A stretch of DNA of 64,000 nucleotides from Geodermatophilus siccatus (GTDB lineage Bacteria; Actinomycetota; Actinomycetes; Mycobacteriales; Geodermatophilaceae), in the NCBI RefSeq assembly GCF_900103785.1, contig NZ_FNHE01000001.1, positions 523,064 to 587,063 of the forward strand, in the 5' to 3' direction. Each line of letters starts with the position of its first letter. The stretch's first letter is position 1. The translations under genes and the position numbers were made by a program. A model generated the notes under the pieces. The model did not search any database and was not told where the DNA came from. It was given only the letters and a program-made list of their open reading frames with translations. Positions 58,027 to 64,000 of the stretch are shown piece after piece.

Positions 58027-58830
58027 TTACGTACGGGGGGTGATCCCGAAGGGAGCCAGCCCCGCGACGCCGCCGTCCTCCGCCGTGAGGACCCACGGGC
58101 CCTCGGGGGTGATGGCGACGGTGTGCTCGAAGTGGGCCGCGCGCGACCCGTCCTTGGTGACCACCGTCCAGCCGTCCTCGAGCTCGACCGTGGTCGGGTC
58201 ACCCACGGTCACCATCGGCTCGATCGCCAGCGCCAGCCCCGGCACCAGCCGCGGGCCGCGCCCGGCGCGGCCGTAGTTCAGCACGTGCGGGTCCTGGTGC
58301 ATCTCGGTGCCGATGCCGTGCCCGCCGTAGTGGTCGACGATCCCGTACGGGTGCCGCTCGGCAGTGATCGACTCCTCGACGGCGTGGCTGATGTCGGTCA
58401 GCCGCCCGCCGGCCAGCGCCTTGGCCAGGCCCGCCCACATCGACCGCTCGGTCACGTCGATCAGCGCCGCGTCCTCCGCCGACGGCGGTCCGACGGTCAC
58501 GGTCACCGCCGAGTCGCCGTGCCAGCCGTGCAGGATGGCGCCGCAGTCGATGGAGATGTTGTCCCCCTCGGCGAGGGTGCGGCTCCGGTCCGGGATGCCG
58601 TGCACGATCTCGTCGTTGATCGACGCGCAGATGCTGCCGGTGAAGCCGTGGTAGCCCAGGAAGGACGGCACGGCGCCGGCGCTGCGGATGTGGTCCTCGG
58701 CGATGGCGTCCAGCTCACCGGTGGTGACACCGGGCCGGACGGCGGCGCGGACGGCCGCGATGGCCCCGGCCACGACGAGGCCCGCACCCCGCATGAGCTC
58801 GATCTCGTGCGGCGTTTTGATCTGGATCAT
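58027..58830 (-). CDS. map: Methionine aminopeptidase, type I
   Basis: The 267-residue enzyme removes the first Met. Metal ligands lie in SIDCGAILHGWHGDSAVTVTV (two Asp), GGHGIGTEMHQDPHV (His), IEPMVTVGDP (Glu) and FEHTVAITPEG (Glu). ATG 58830 (MIQIKTPHEIELM) fits the family start and follows GTGGAG; ATG 58887 is an in-frame alternative close to the adk stop. It lies 72 bases after adk. Confidence 0.95.
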   Translation of the reverse strand: MIQIKTPHEIELMRGAGLVVAGAIAAVRAAVRPGVTTGELDAIAEDHIRSAGAVPSFLGYHGFTGSICASINDEIVHGIPDRSRTLAEGDNISIDCGAILHGWHGDSAVTVTVGPPSAEDAALIDVTERSMWAGLAKALAGGRLTDISHAVEESITAERHPYGIVDHYGGHGIGTEMHQDPHVLNYGRAGRGPRLVPGLALAIEPMVTVGDPTTVELEDGWTVVTKDGSRAAHFEHTVAITPEGPWVLTAEDGGVAGLAPFGITPRT

Positions 58831-58902
58831 CCGTCCACTCCACTTCGCCAGCAGCGGGATCCGGCCGAGGATCCCCGCGGCCGTCATCTGCGCCGCCTGC
58901 CC

Positions 58903-59517
58903 TCAGCCCGCGCCCGACCCGTCGGGACGCCCGCTCCCGCAGGCCTCGAGCGCGCTCATCGCCCGCTCGGTGACCTCCTCGACCGCGCCGATGGCGTCGA
59001 TGCGGGTCAGCAGTCCCTCGGTGTCGTACCAACCCGACAGCGGGGCGGTCTGTTCCCGGTAGACCTGCAGCCGGTGCCGCACGGTCTCCGGCTTGTCGTC
59101 GTCCCGCTGGACCCACTCACCGTCGACGAGCACCCGGCGGCCGGAGAGCCGGCGCACCAGCTCGTCCTCCTCCACGACCATCTCGAGCACGCAGTCGAGG
59201 TTGTTCCCCAGCTCGCGCAGGGAGTCCCGCAGCTGCTCGGCCTGGGCGATCGTCCGGGGGAAGCCGTCGAGCAGGAACCCGCCCTTGGCGTCGGGCTCGG
59301 CGAGCCGGTCCTTGACCATGGCCACGGTGATCTCGTCGGGGACGAGGTCGCCGGCGTCCATGTAGCTCTTGGCCTGCAGCCCGAGCTCGGTCTTGCCGCT
59401 CACGTTGGCGCGGAAGATGTCACCGGTCGAGATGGCCGGGACGCCGAGGCGGTCGGCGATGATCTGAGCCTGGGTCCCCTTGCCCGCCCCGGGAGGGCCC
59501 AGCAGCACGACGCGCAC
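58903..59517 (-). CDS. adk: Adenylate kinase
   Basis: The 204-residue enzyme balances AMP, ADP and ATP. It has the P-loop [44 protein letters not shown] and a short lid ([25 protein letters not shown]) without zinc Cys. GTG 59517 shares one base with the secY stop (TAGTG), the typical secY-adk coupling. Confidence 0.96.
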   Translation of the reverse strand: MRVVLLGPPGAGKGTQAQIIADRLGVPAISTGDIFRANVSGKTELGLQAKSYMDAGDLVPDEITVAMVKDRLAEPDAKGGFLLDGFPRTIAQAEQLRDSLRELGNNLDCVLEMVVEEDELVRRLSGRRVLVDGEWVQRDDDKPETVRHRLQVYREQTAPLSGWYDTEGLLTRIDAIGAVEEVTERAMSALEACGSGRPDGSGAG

Positions 59518-60827
59518 TACTTCAGGAACCCTTCGTAGTTGCGCTGGTTGAGTTGCGTCTCGATCTGCTTCACCGTCTCCAACCCCACTCCGACCATGAT
59601 CAGCACCGCGGTGCCACCGAACGGGAAGTTCTGGTTCTGCCCCTCCTGCGTGATGGAGAGGAACAGGTTGGGCAGCACTGCCACCAGCCCCAGGTAGATC
59701 GAACCCGGCAGGGTGATCCTGGACAACACGTACTGCAGGTACTCGGCGGTGGGCCGGCCGGGGCGGATGCCCGGGATGAAGCCGCCGTAGCGCTTCATGT
59801 CCTCGGCCCGTTCCTCCGGGTTGAACGTGATCGACACGTAGAAGTACGTGAAGAAGACGATCAGACCGAAGTAGATCGCGATGTGCACCGGGCTGCTCTG
59901 GTCGATGACGTAGTTCTCGAAGAACTGACGCACCGGGCCGGTCTCGTCGCCCTGCAGCTGGGTGATCAGCTGGGGCAGGTAGAGCAGCGACGAGGCGAAG
60001 ATGACCGGGATGACACCGGCCTGGTTGACCTTCAGCGGCAGGTAGGTCGACGTCCCGCCGTACATGCGGCGGCCGACCATGCGCTTGGCGTACTGGACCG
60101 GGATGCGCCGCTGGGCCTGTTCGACGTAGACGACCGAGCCGATGACGACCAGGGCCAGGAGGCAGACCAGCGTGAAGACGACGCCGCCGCGGGTCTGCAG
60201 GATCGCGCCACCCTCGGCGGGGATCCGGGCGGCGATCGAGGTGAAGATCAGCACGGACATGCCGTTGCCGATCCCCTTCTCGGTCAGGAGCTCGCCCAGC
60301 CACATGATCACGGCGGTACCGGCGGTCAGCGCGACCACCAGGACGACCGTCGTCCAGATGGAGTCCGACGGGATGATGTCCTGCGAGCAGCCGGGGAAGA
60401 GCTGACCGCTGCGGGCCAGGGCGATGATGCCGGTGCTCTGCAGGATCGCGAGGGCGATCGTGAGGTAGCGGGTGTACTGGGTCAGCTTCTGCTGGCCCGA
60501 CTGCCCCTCCTTCTTCAGCTGCTCGAAGCGCGGGATCACCACGACCAGCAGCTGCACGATGATGCTCGCCGTGATGTACGGCATGATGCCGAGCGCGAAG
60601 ACCGACAGCCGCAGCAGCGCGCCGCCGGAGAAGAGGTTCACCAGCGAGTAGAGGTCCCGCTGGTCGGAGGCCTGGGCCTGCTCGAGGCAGCTGTTGATGG
60701 CCTCCACCGAGACGCCCGGCCCGGGGATGGCTGCACCCAGGCGGTACACGGCGATGATCGCCAGGGAGAACAGCAGCTTGCGCCGGAGGTCTGGCGTCCG
60801 GAACGCCGCGGCGAACGCCTGCAGCAC
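59517..60827 (-). CDS. secY: Preprotein translocase subunit SecY
   Basis: The 436-residue channel protein has ten membrane helices. It has the plug region around [27 protein letters not shown], the basic cytosolic loop [13 protein letters not shown] and [22 protein letters not shown] 60827 follows GGGGAGGG closely. TAATCT upstream and a terminator before it suggest its own promoter apart from the spc operon. Confidence 0.97.
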   Translation of the reverse strand: MLQAFAAAFRTPDLRRKLLFSLAIIAVYRLGAAIPGPGVSVEAINSCLEQAQASDQRDLYSLVNLFSGGALLRLSVFALGIMPYITASIIVQLLVVVIPRFEQLKKEGQSGQQKLTQYTRYLTIALAILQSTGIIALARSGQLFPGCSQDIIPSDSIWTTVVLVVALTAGTAVIMWLGELLTEKGIGNGMSVLIFTSIAARIPAEGGAILQTRGGVVFTLVCLLALVVIGSVVYVEQAQRRIPVQYAKRMVGRRMYGGTSTYLPLKVNQAGVIPVIFASSLLYLPQLITQLQGDETGPVRQFFENYVIDQSSPVHIAIYFGLIVFFTYFYVSITFNPEERAEDMKRYGGFIPGIRPGRPTAEYLQYVLSRITLPGSIYLGLVAVLPNLFLSITQEGQNQNFPFGGTAVLIMVGVGLETVKQIETQLNQRNYEGFLK

Positions 60828-60852
60828 GTGCCCTCCCCTGCTCGGTCGGATG

Positions 60853-60858
60853 AGATTA
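60853..60858 (-). promoter_or_regulatory. Candidate -10 of secY-adk-map
   Basis: Minus-strand TAATCT lies 25 bases before GTG 60827, just beyond the rplO terminator. Confidence 0.4.
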
Positions 60859-60897
60859 GCAACGAGCCCGGCCGCTCGATGGGAGGGCCGGGCAGCA

Positions 60898-60934
60898 GAT
60901 GACCCCGGGGCGCAGCGGGTGCCCCGGGGTCATC
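60898..60934 (-). terminator. Hairpin terminator after rplO
   Basis: GATGACCCCGGGGC (60898-60911) pairs perfectly with GCCCCGGGGTCATC (60921-60934) around nine bases, five bases after the rplO stop. Confidence 0.7.
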
Positions 60935-60939
60935 GGCGA

Positions 60940-61383
60940 TCAGATGCGGGTGGTGCTGCCCCCGGCCGCGCCGATCTTCTCGGCAGCGGACGCGGAGAAG
61001 GCGTGCGCGTGCACGTGCACCTGGACACCGCCCAGGTCGCCGGTGCCGAGCACCTTCACCGGCTGGCCACGGCGCACGGCGCCGGCCTCGGCGAGGGAGT
61101 CGGGGTTCACCGAGCCGCCCTGGGGGAACAGAGCCGCGATCCGGTCGAGGTTGACGACCTGGAAGACGACCTTGTTCGGGTTCTTGAAGCCCGAGAGCTT
61201 GGGCAGCCGCATGTGCAGCGGCGTCTGCCCGCCCTCGAAGCGCGCGGAGGTGTTCCCGCGCGCGCCGGTGCCCTTGGTGCCGCGACCGGCCGTCTTGCCC
61301 TTGGAGCCCTCACCGCGACCCACGCGGGTCTTGGGAGTGTGGGCACCGGGGGCCGGACGGAGGTGGTGGACCTTGAGAGTCAT
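60940..61383 (-). CDS. rplO: 50S ribosomal protein L15
   Basis: The 147-residue protein has [34 protein letters not shown], the glycine-rich L15 N-terminus, and a folded C-terminal domain. ATG 61383 is the conserved start. It is the last gene of the spc operon before a terminator. Confidence 0.97.
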   Translation of the reverse strand: MTLKVHHLRPAPGAHTPKTRVGRGEGSKGKTAGRGTKGTGARGNTSARFEGGQTPLHMRLPKLSGFKNPNKVVFQVVNLDRIAALFPQGGSVNPDSLAEAGAVRRGQPVKVLGTGDLGGVQVHVHAHAFSASAAEKIGAAGGSTTRI

Positions 61384-61408
61384 GTCAGCGTCCCTTCTCG
61401 CCCGTGGC

Positions 61409-61591
61409 TCAGCTGATCTCTTCGACGGTGACCAGGTGCGGCACCGTCGCGACCATCCCGCGGATCTCGGGACGGTCCTCCTGGACGACCGAGTCGTTGA
61501 TCCGCTTGAGCCCCAGCGAGCGCAGCGTCTGGCGCTGGTTGGGCTTGGTGCCGATCGCCGACCGGGTCTGGGTGACCTTCAGCTGCGCCAT
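61409..61591 (-). CDS. rpmD: 50S ribosomal protein L30
   Basis: The 60-residue protein ([25 protein letters not shown]) is complete. ATG 61591 lies one base after the rpsE stop. It occurs in the usual place between S5 and L15. Confidence 0.97.
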   Translation of the reverse strand: MAQLKVTQTRSAIGTKPNQRQTLRSLGLKRINDSVVQEDRPEIRGMVATVPHLVTVEEIS

Positions 61592-61592
61592 C

Positions 61593-62207
61593 TCAGACCC
61601 CCTGGCCCGCGCGCGCCCGCAGCATCGCGGCGGGAGCGACGTCCTCGAGCGGCAGACCGCGGCGGGCCGCGATCTCCTCGGGACGGACGAGCTCCTTCAG
61701 CGCCTGCATGGTCGCGTGCACGATGTTGATCGGGTTCGACGACCCGAGGCTCTTGGAGAGCACGTCGTGGATGCCCGCGCACTCGAGCACGGCACGCACC
61801 GGGCCACCGGCGATGACACCGGTACCGGGGCTGGCCGGCTTGAGCAGCACGACGCCGGCCGCCGCCTCACCCTGCACGGGGTGCGGGATGGTGCTGGCGA
61901 TGCGCGGCACCTTGTAGAAGTGCTTCTTGGCCTCCTCGACGCCCTTGGCGATGGCCGCGGGCACCTCCTTGGCCTTGCCGTAGCCGACGCCCACGGTGCC
62001 GTCCCCGTCGCCCACGATCACCAGGGCGGTGAAGCTGAAGCGCCGACCACCCTTGACGACCTTGGACACGCGGTTGATGGCCACCACGCGCTCGATGAAG
62101 TTGCTCTTCTCGGCAGGCGCGCCGCCGGGCCCCCGCCCGCCGTCACGACGGTCGCGGCGGTCGTTGCCGCCGCCGGCGCCGCCGCCGCGTCGCTGTGGTC
62201 CTGGCAT
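61593..62207 (-). CDS. rpsE: 30S ribosomal protein S5
   Basis: A Gly/Arg-rich N-terminal stretch of about 30 residues ([19 protein letters not shown]) precedes [23 protein letters not shown] and [22 protein letters not shown]. The protein supports translational accuracy. ATG 62207 begins the Gly/Arg-rich part, as is common in actinobacteria. Length 204. Confidence 0.97.
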   Translation of the reverse strand: MPGPQRRGGGAGGGNDRRDRRDGGRGPGGAPAEKSNFIERVVAINRVSKVVKGGRRFSFTALVIVGDGDGTVGVGYGKAKEVPAAIAKGVEEAKKHFYKVPRIASTIPHPVQGEAAAGVVLLKPASPGTGVIAGGPVRAVLECAGIHDVLSKSLGSSNPINIVHATMQALKELVRPEEIAARRGLPLEDVAPAAMLRARAGQGV

Positions 62208-62238
62208 CAGACGTCCCTCTCGATCTGCTCGTAGCTCA

Positions 62239-62652
62239 TCAGAAGTCCAGGCCGCCCTCGCGGGCGCCGTCGGCCAGCGCCGCGATGCGGCCCTGGTACC
62301 GGTTGCCGCCCCGGTCGAAGACGACCGCGGTGATGCCGGCGGCCTTGGCGCGCTCGGCCACCAGGGCGCCGACCCGGCGGGCCAGCGTGGACTTGTCGCC
62401 CTCGGCGCTGCGCAGGCTGGCGTCCAGCGTCGAGGCACTCACCAGGGTACGGCCGACGGTGTCGTCGACGACCTGGACGTGGATGTGCCGCGAGCTGCGG
62501 TTGACCACCAGGCGCGGGCGCTCCGGGGTGCCCGCCACGCGCTTGCGCAGCCGGGTGTGCCGGCGCAGGCGGGAGACCCGCCGCGCGGTGCTGACGTCGG
62601 TGCCCACGGGCTTGTGCACCCGAGCACCGCTCTTCTCGGTCTGTGCCATCAC
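62239..62652 (-). CDS. rplR: 50S ribosomal protein L18
   Basis: The 137-residue 5S rRNA-binding protein has [33 protein letters not shown] and [24 protein letters not shown] 62652 overlaps the rplF stop as GTGA; ATG 62649, one codon in, is equally possible. Confidence 0.97.
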   Translation of the reverse strand: MMAQTEKSGARVHKPVGTDVSTARRVSRLRRHTRLRKRVAGTPERPRLVVNRSSRHIHVQVVDDTVGRTLVSASTLDASLRSAEGDKSTLARRVGALVAERAKAAGITAVVFDRGGNRYQGRIAALADGAREGGLDF

Positions 62653-63188
62653 TTACCCGTCTTCCCGACCTTGCGCTTGACGACCTCACCCTGGTAGCGC
62701 ACGCCCTTGCCCTTGTACGGGTCCGGACGGCGCAGTCCACGGATGTTGGCCGCGACCTGGCCCACCAGCTGCTTGTCGATCCCGGTCACCCGCAGACGGG
62801 TCGGGGACTCGACCGTGAAGGTGATGCCCTCGGGGGCCCTCACCGGCACCGGGTGGCTGTAGCCCAGGGCGAACTCGAGGTCCGACCCGCGGGCCTGCAC
62901 GCGGTACCCGACGCCGACGATCTCGAGGGTCTTGGTGTAGCCCTCGGTGACGCCGGTGATCATGTTGGCGATGAGCGTGCGCGACAGCCCGTGCAGGGCC
63001 CGGCTCTCCCGCTCGTCGTCAGGGCGCTGCACCTGCAGCGTGCCGTCCTCGCCGCGCTCGACGGTGATCGGCGAGGCGACGGTGTGGTTCAGCGTGCCCT
63101 TGGGACCCTTGACGCTCAGCGTCTGGCCGTCGATGGTGACGTCCACGCCACCGGGCACGGGAATCGGCAGTCGTCCGATCCGCGACAT
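62649..63188 (-). CDS. rplF: 50S ribosomal protein L6
   Basis: The 179-residue protein begins [19 protein letters not shown] and has [13 protein letters not shown] [13 protein letters not shown] and [16 protein letters not shown]. It lies near the GTPase centre. ATG 63188 is 12 bases after the rpsH stop. Confidence 0.97.
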   Translation of the reverse strand: MSRIGRLPIPVPGGVDVTIDGQTLSVKGPKGTLNHTVASPITVERGEDGTLQVQRPDDERESRALHGLSRTLIANMITGVTEGYTKTLEIVGVGYRVQARGSDLEFALGYSHPVPVRAPEGITFTVESPTRLRVTGIDKQLVGQVAANIRGLRRPDPYKGKGVRYQGEVVKRKVGKTGK

Positions 63189-63200
63189 GTCACTCGCTCC

Positions 63201-63611
63201 TCACCAGACGTAGGCGAGGACTTCCCCACCCACGCCCTTCTTGTTCGCCTGGCGGTCGGTCAGCAGCCCGGTCGAGGTGGAGATGATGGCCACCCCGAGG
63301 CCGCCGAGCACCTTCGGCAGCGCGTTGGACTTGGCGTACACCCGCAGACCGGGCTTGGAGACGCGCCGGACGCCGGCGATGCTCCGCTCACGGTTGGGGC
63401 CGTACTTGAGGTCCACCACCAGCTCCTTGCGGGTGGCGCCGTCCTTCTCGACCTCGTTGACGGTCCAGCCGGCGATGTAGCCCTCCTGCTGGAGGATCTC
63501 GGCGATGTGCGTCTTCAGCTTGGACGACGGCATGGTCGTGGAGTCGTGGTACGCCTGGTTGGCGTTCCGGATCCGCGTCAACATGTCCGCGATCGGGTCG
63601 GTCATCGTCAT
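63201..63611 (-). CDS. rpsH: 30S ribosomal protein S8
   Basis: The 136-residue protein has [39 protein letters not shown] and the end [27 protein letters not shown]8 also represses the spc operon in some bacteria. ATG 63611 is used; ATG 63605 is an alternative. Confidence 0.97.
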   Translation of the reverse strand: MTMTDPIADMLTRIRNANQAYHDSTTMPSSKLKTHIAEILQQEGYIAGWTVNEVEKDGATRKELVVDLKYGPNRERSIAGVRRVSKPGLRVYAKSNALPKVLGGLGVAIISTSTGLLTDRQANKKGVGGEVLAYVW

Positions 63612-63691
63612 GTCGGGTGTTGCCTCTCTCGCCGCGGTTCCTCGTGCGCCGGGTCTCGGGGACTTGGCGCAGGGCCTATCGGCGATCGTCG

Positions 63692-63747
63692 AAGGACCTC
63701 GTCCCTCTCGACCCTCGCGAACTCGGGCCGAGCCTCTGGACGAGGCC
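63692..63747 (+). repeat. 3'-end hairpin element, copy 13 (between rpsN and rpsH)
   Basis: GGACCTCGTCC pairs with GGACGAGGCC. The core is CCCTCGCGAACTCGGG. It is inverted relative to the ribosomal genes and lies inside the spc operon. Confidence 0.65.
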
Positions 63748-63761
63748 ATGGGGTTCTTGCG

Positions 63762-63947
63762 TTACCAGGAACTCTTGCTGACGCCCGGCAGTTCGCCGGC
63801 GTGCGCCATCTCCCGCAGGCAGATCCGGCACAGGCCGAACTTGCGGAAGACCGAGTGCGGGCGACCGCACCGCTGGCACCGGGTGTAGCCGCGGACCGCG
63901 AACTTCGGCTTGCGGGCCGCCTTGTTGATCAGCGCCTTCTTGGCCAT
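63762..63947 (-). CDS. rpsN: 30S ribosomal protein S14, zinc (type Z) form
   Basis: The 61-residue protein has the zinc ligands Cys24, Cys27, Cys40 and Cys43 ([19 protein letters not shown]). This is the short essential form found in the spc operon; a zinc-free form usually lies elsewhere. ATG 63947 is the conserved start. Confidence 0.97.
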   Translation of the reverse strand: MAKKALINKAARKPKFAVRGYTRCQRCGRPHSVFRKFGLCRICLREMAHAGELPGVSKSSW

Positions 63948-63968
63948 GTGGGTGTCTCCTCCCCCGGC

Positions 63969-64000
63969 TCAGCGGGTGGTGGTGACGACGGGCTGGCCGG
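63969..64000 (-). CDS. rplE: Presumed 3' end of rplE (ribosomal protein L5)
   Basis: Only the last ten or so codons are in the window (GQPVVTTR then TGA at 63971-63969). Too little is present to recognise L5; the call rests on the spc order rplE-rpsN-rpsH. The stop lies 21 bases before rpsN. Confidence 0.45.
   Translation of the reverse strand, partial: GQPVVTTTR

Overview
The window is about 64 kb of very GC-rich DNA (roughly three quarters G+C by eye) with GTG starts as common as ATG and many stop/start overlaps. The gene set points to a mycothiol-type, WhiB-containing actinobacterium: a BldM-like regulator next to a WhiB protein, groES with a His-tailed groEL1, guaB-guaB3-guaA, and an infA-rpmJ-rpsM-rpsK-rpsD-rpoA-rplQ cluster. 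Gene order and 3'-end repeats fit Geodermatophilaceae (Blastococcus, Geodermatophilus, Modestobacter); that family assignment is inference. Almost everything is core chromosome. I see no insertion sequence, prophage, CRISPR array, tRNA or rRNA.

Layout. 1-10271: one-carbon and purine genes (folD start, purH, purN), membrane proteins, and sucCD preceded by a B12-domain-like protein. 10432-15552: lipase, M23 peptidase, PcrA helicase, and a chorismate mutase behind what looks like a Phe/Tyr attenuator. 15612-23139: accessory and signalling genes, namely an ECF41 sigma factor module, a PIG-L deacetylase, a LiaFSR-like system with PspC domains on both sides of a divergent promoter, a vapBC pair with a palindromic operator, and an acetyltransferase broken at an 8-bp tandem repeat. 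23236-33679: guanine nucleotide synthesis (guaB, guaB3, guaA), a bldM-like gene, whiB, the GroE chaperonin with a CIRCE operator, a methyltransferase. 33705-46131: tightly overlapped housekeeping run for t6A tRNA modification (tsaB, rimI, tsaD, tsaE), wall precursors (alr, glmS, glmM), metabolite repair (nnrD), acpS, rpsI and rplM. 46262-52434: carbonic anhydrase, a sugar kinase and a molybdenum cofactor block (moeA, moaC, mogA, fdhD, mobA). 52441-64000: truA, the alpha operon, map-adk-secY and most of the spc operon, ending in the presumed tail of rplE.

Three themes run through the window. First, a dispersed hairpin element occurs 13 times. In nine cases it starts within a few bases of a stop codon in the sense direction; its loop is conserved and its stem sequences change in a compensating way, so it looks like a family of structured mRNA 3' ends. 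Second, many genes appear leaderless: a TANNNT -10 lies 6-8 bases before the start codon. Third, convergent gene pairs are separated by unrelated but very long inverted repeats, including a perfect 62-bp palindrome between whiB and groEL.

The most novel-looking single locus is 15120-15552. A 21-codon reading frame with a Phe-Tyr-Tyr run is followed by an 11-bp GC hairpin with a T-rich tail and then chorismate mutase, the entry enzyme to Phe and Tyr.
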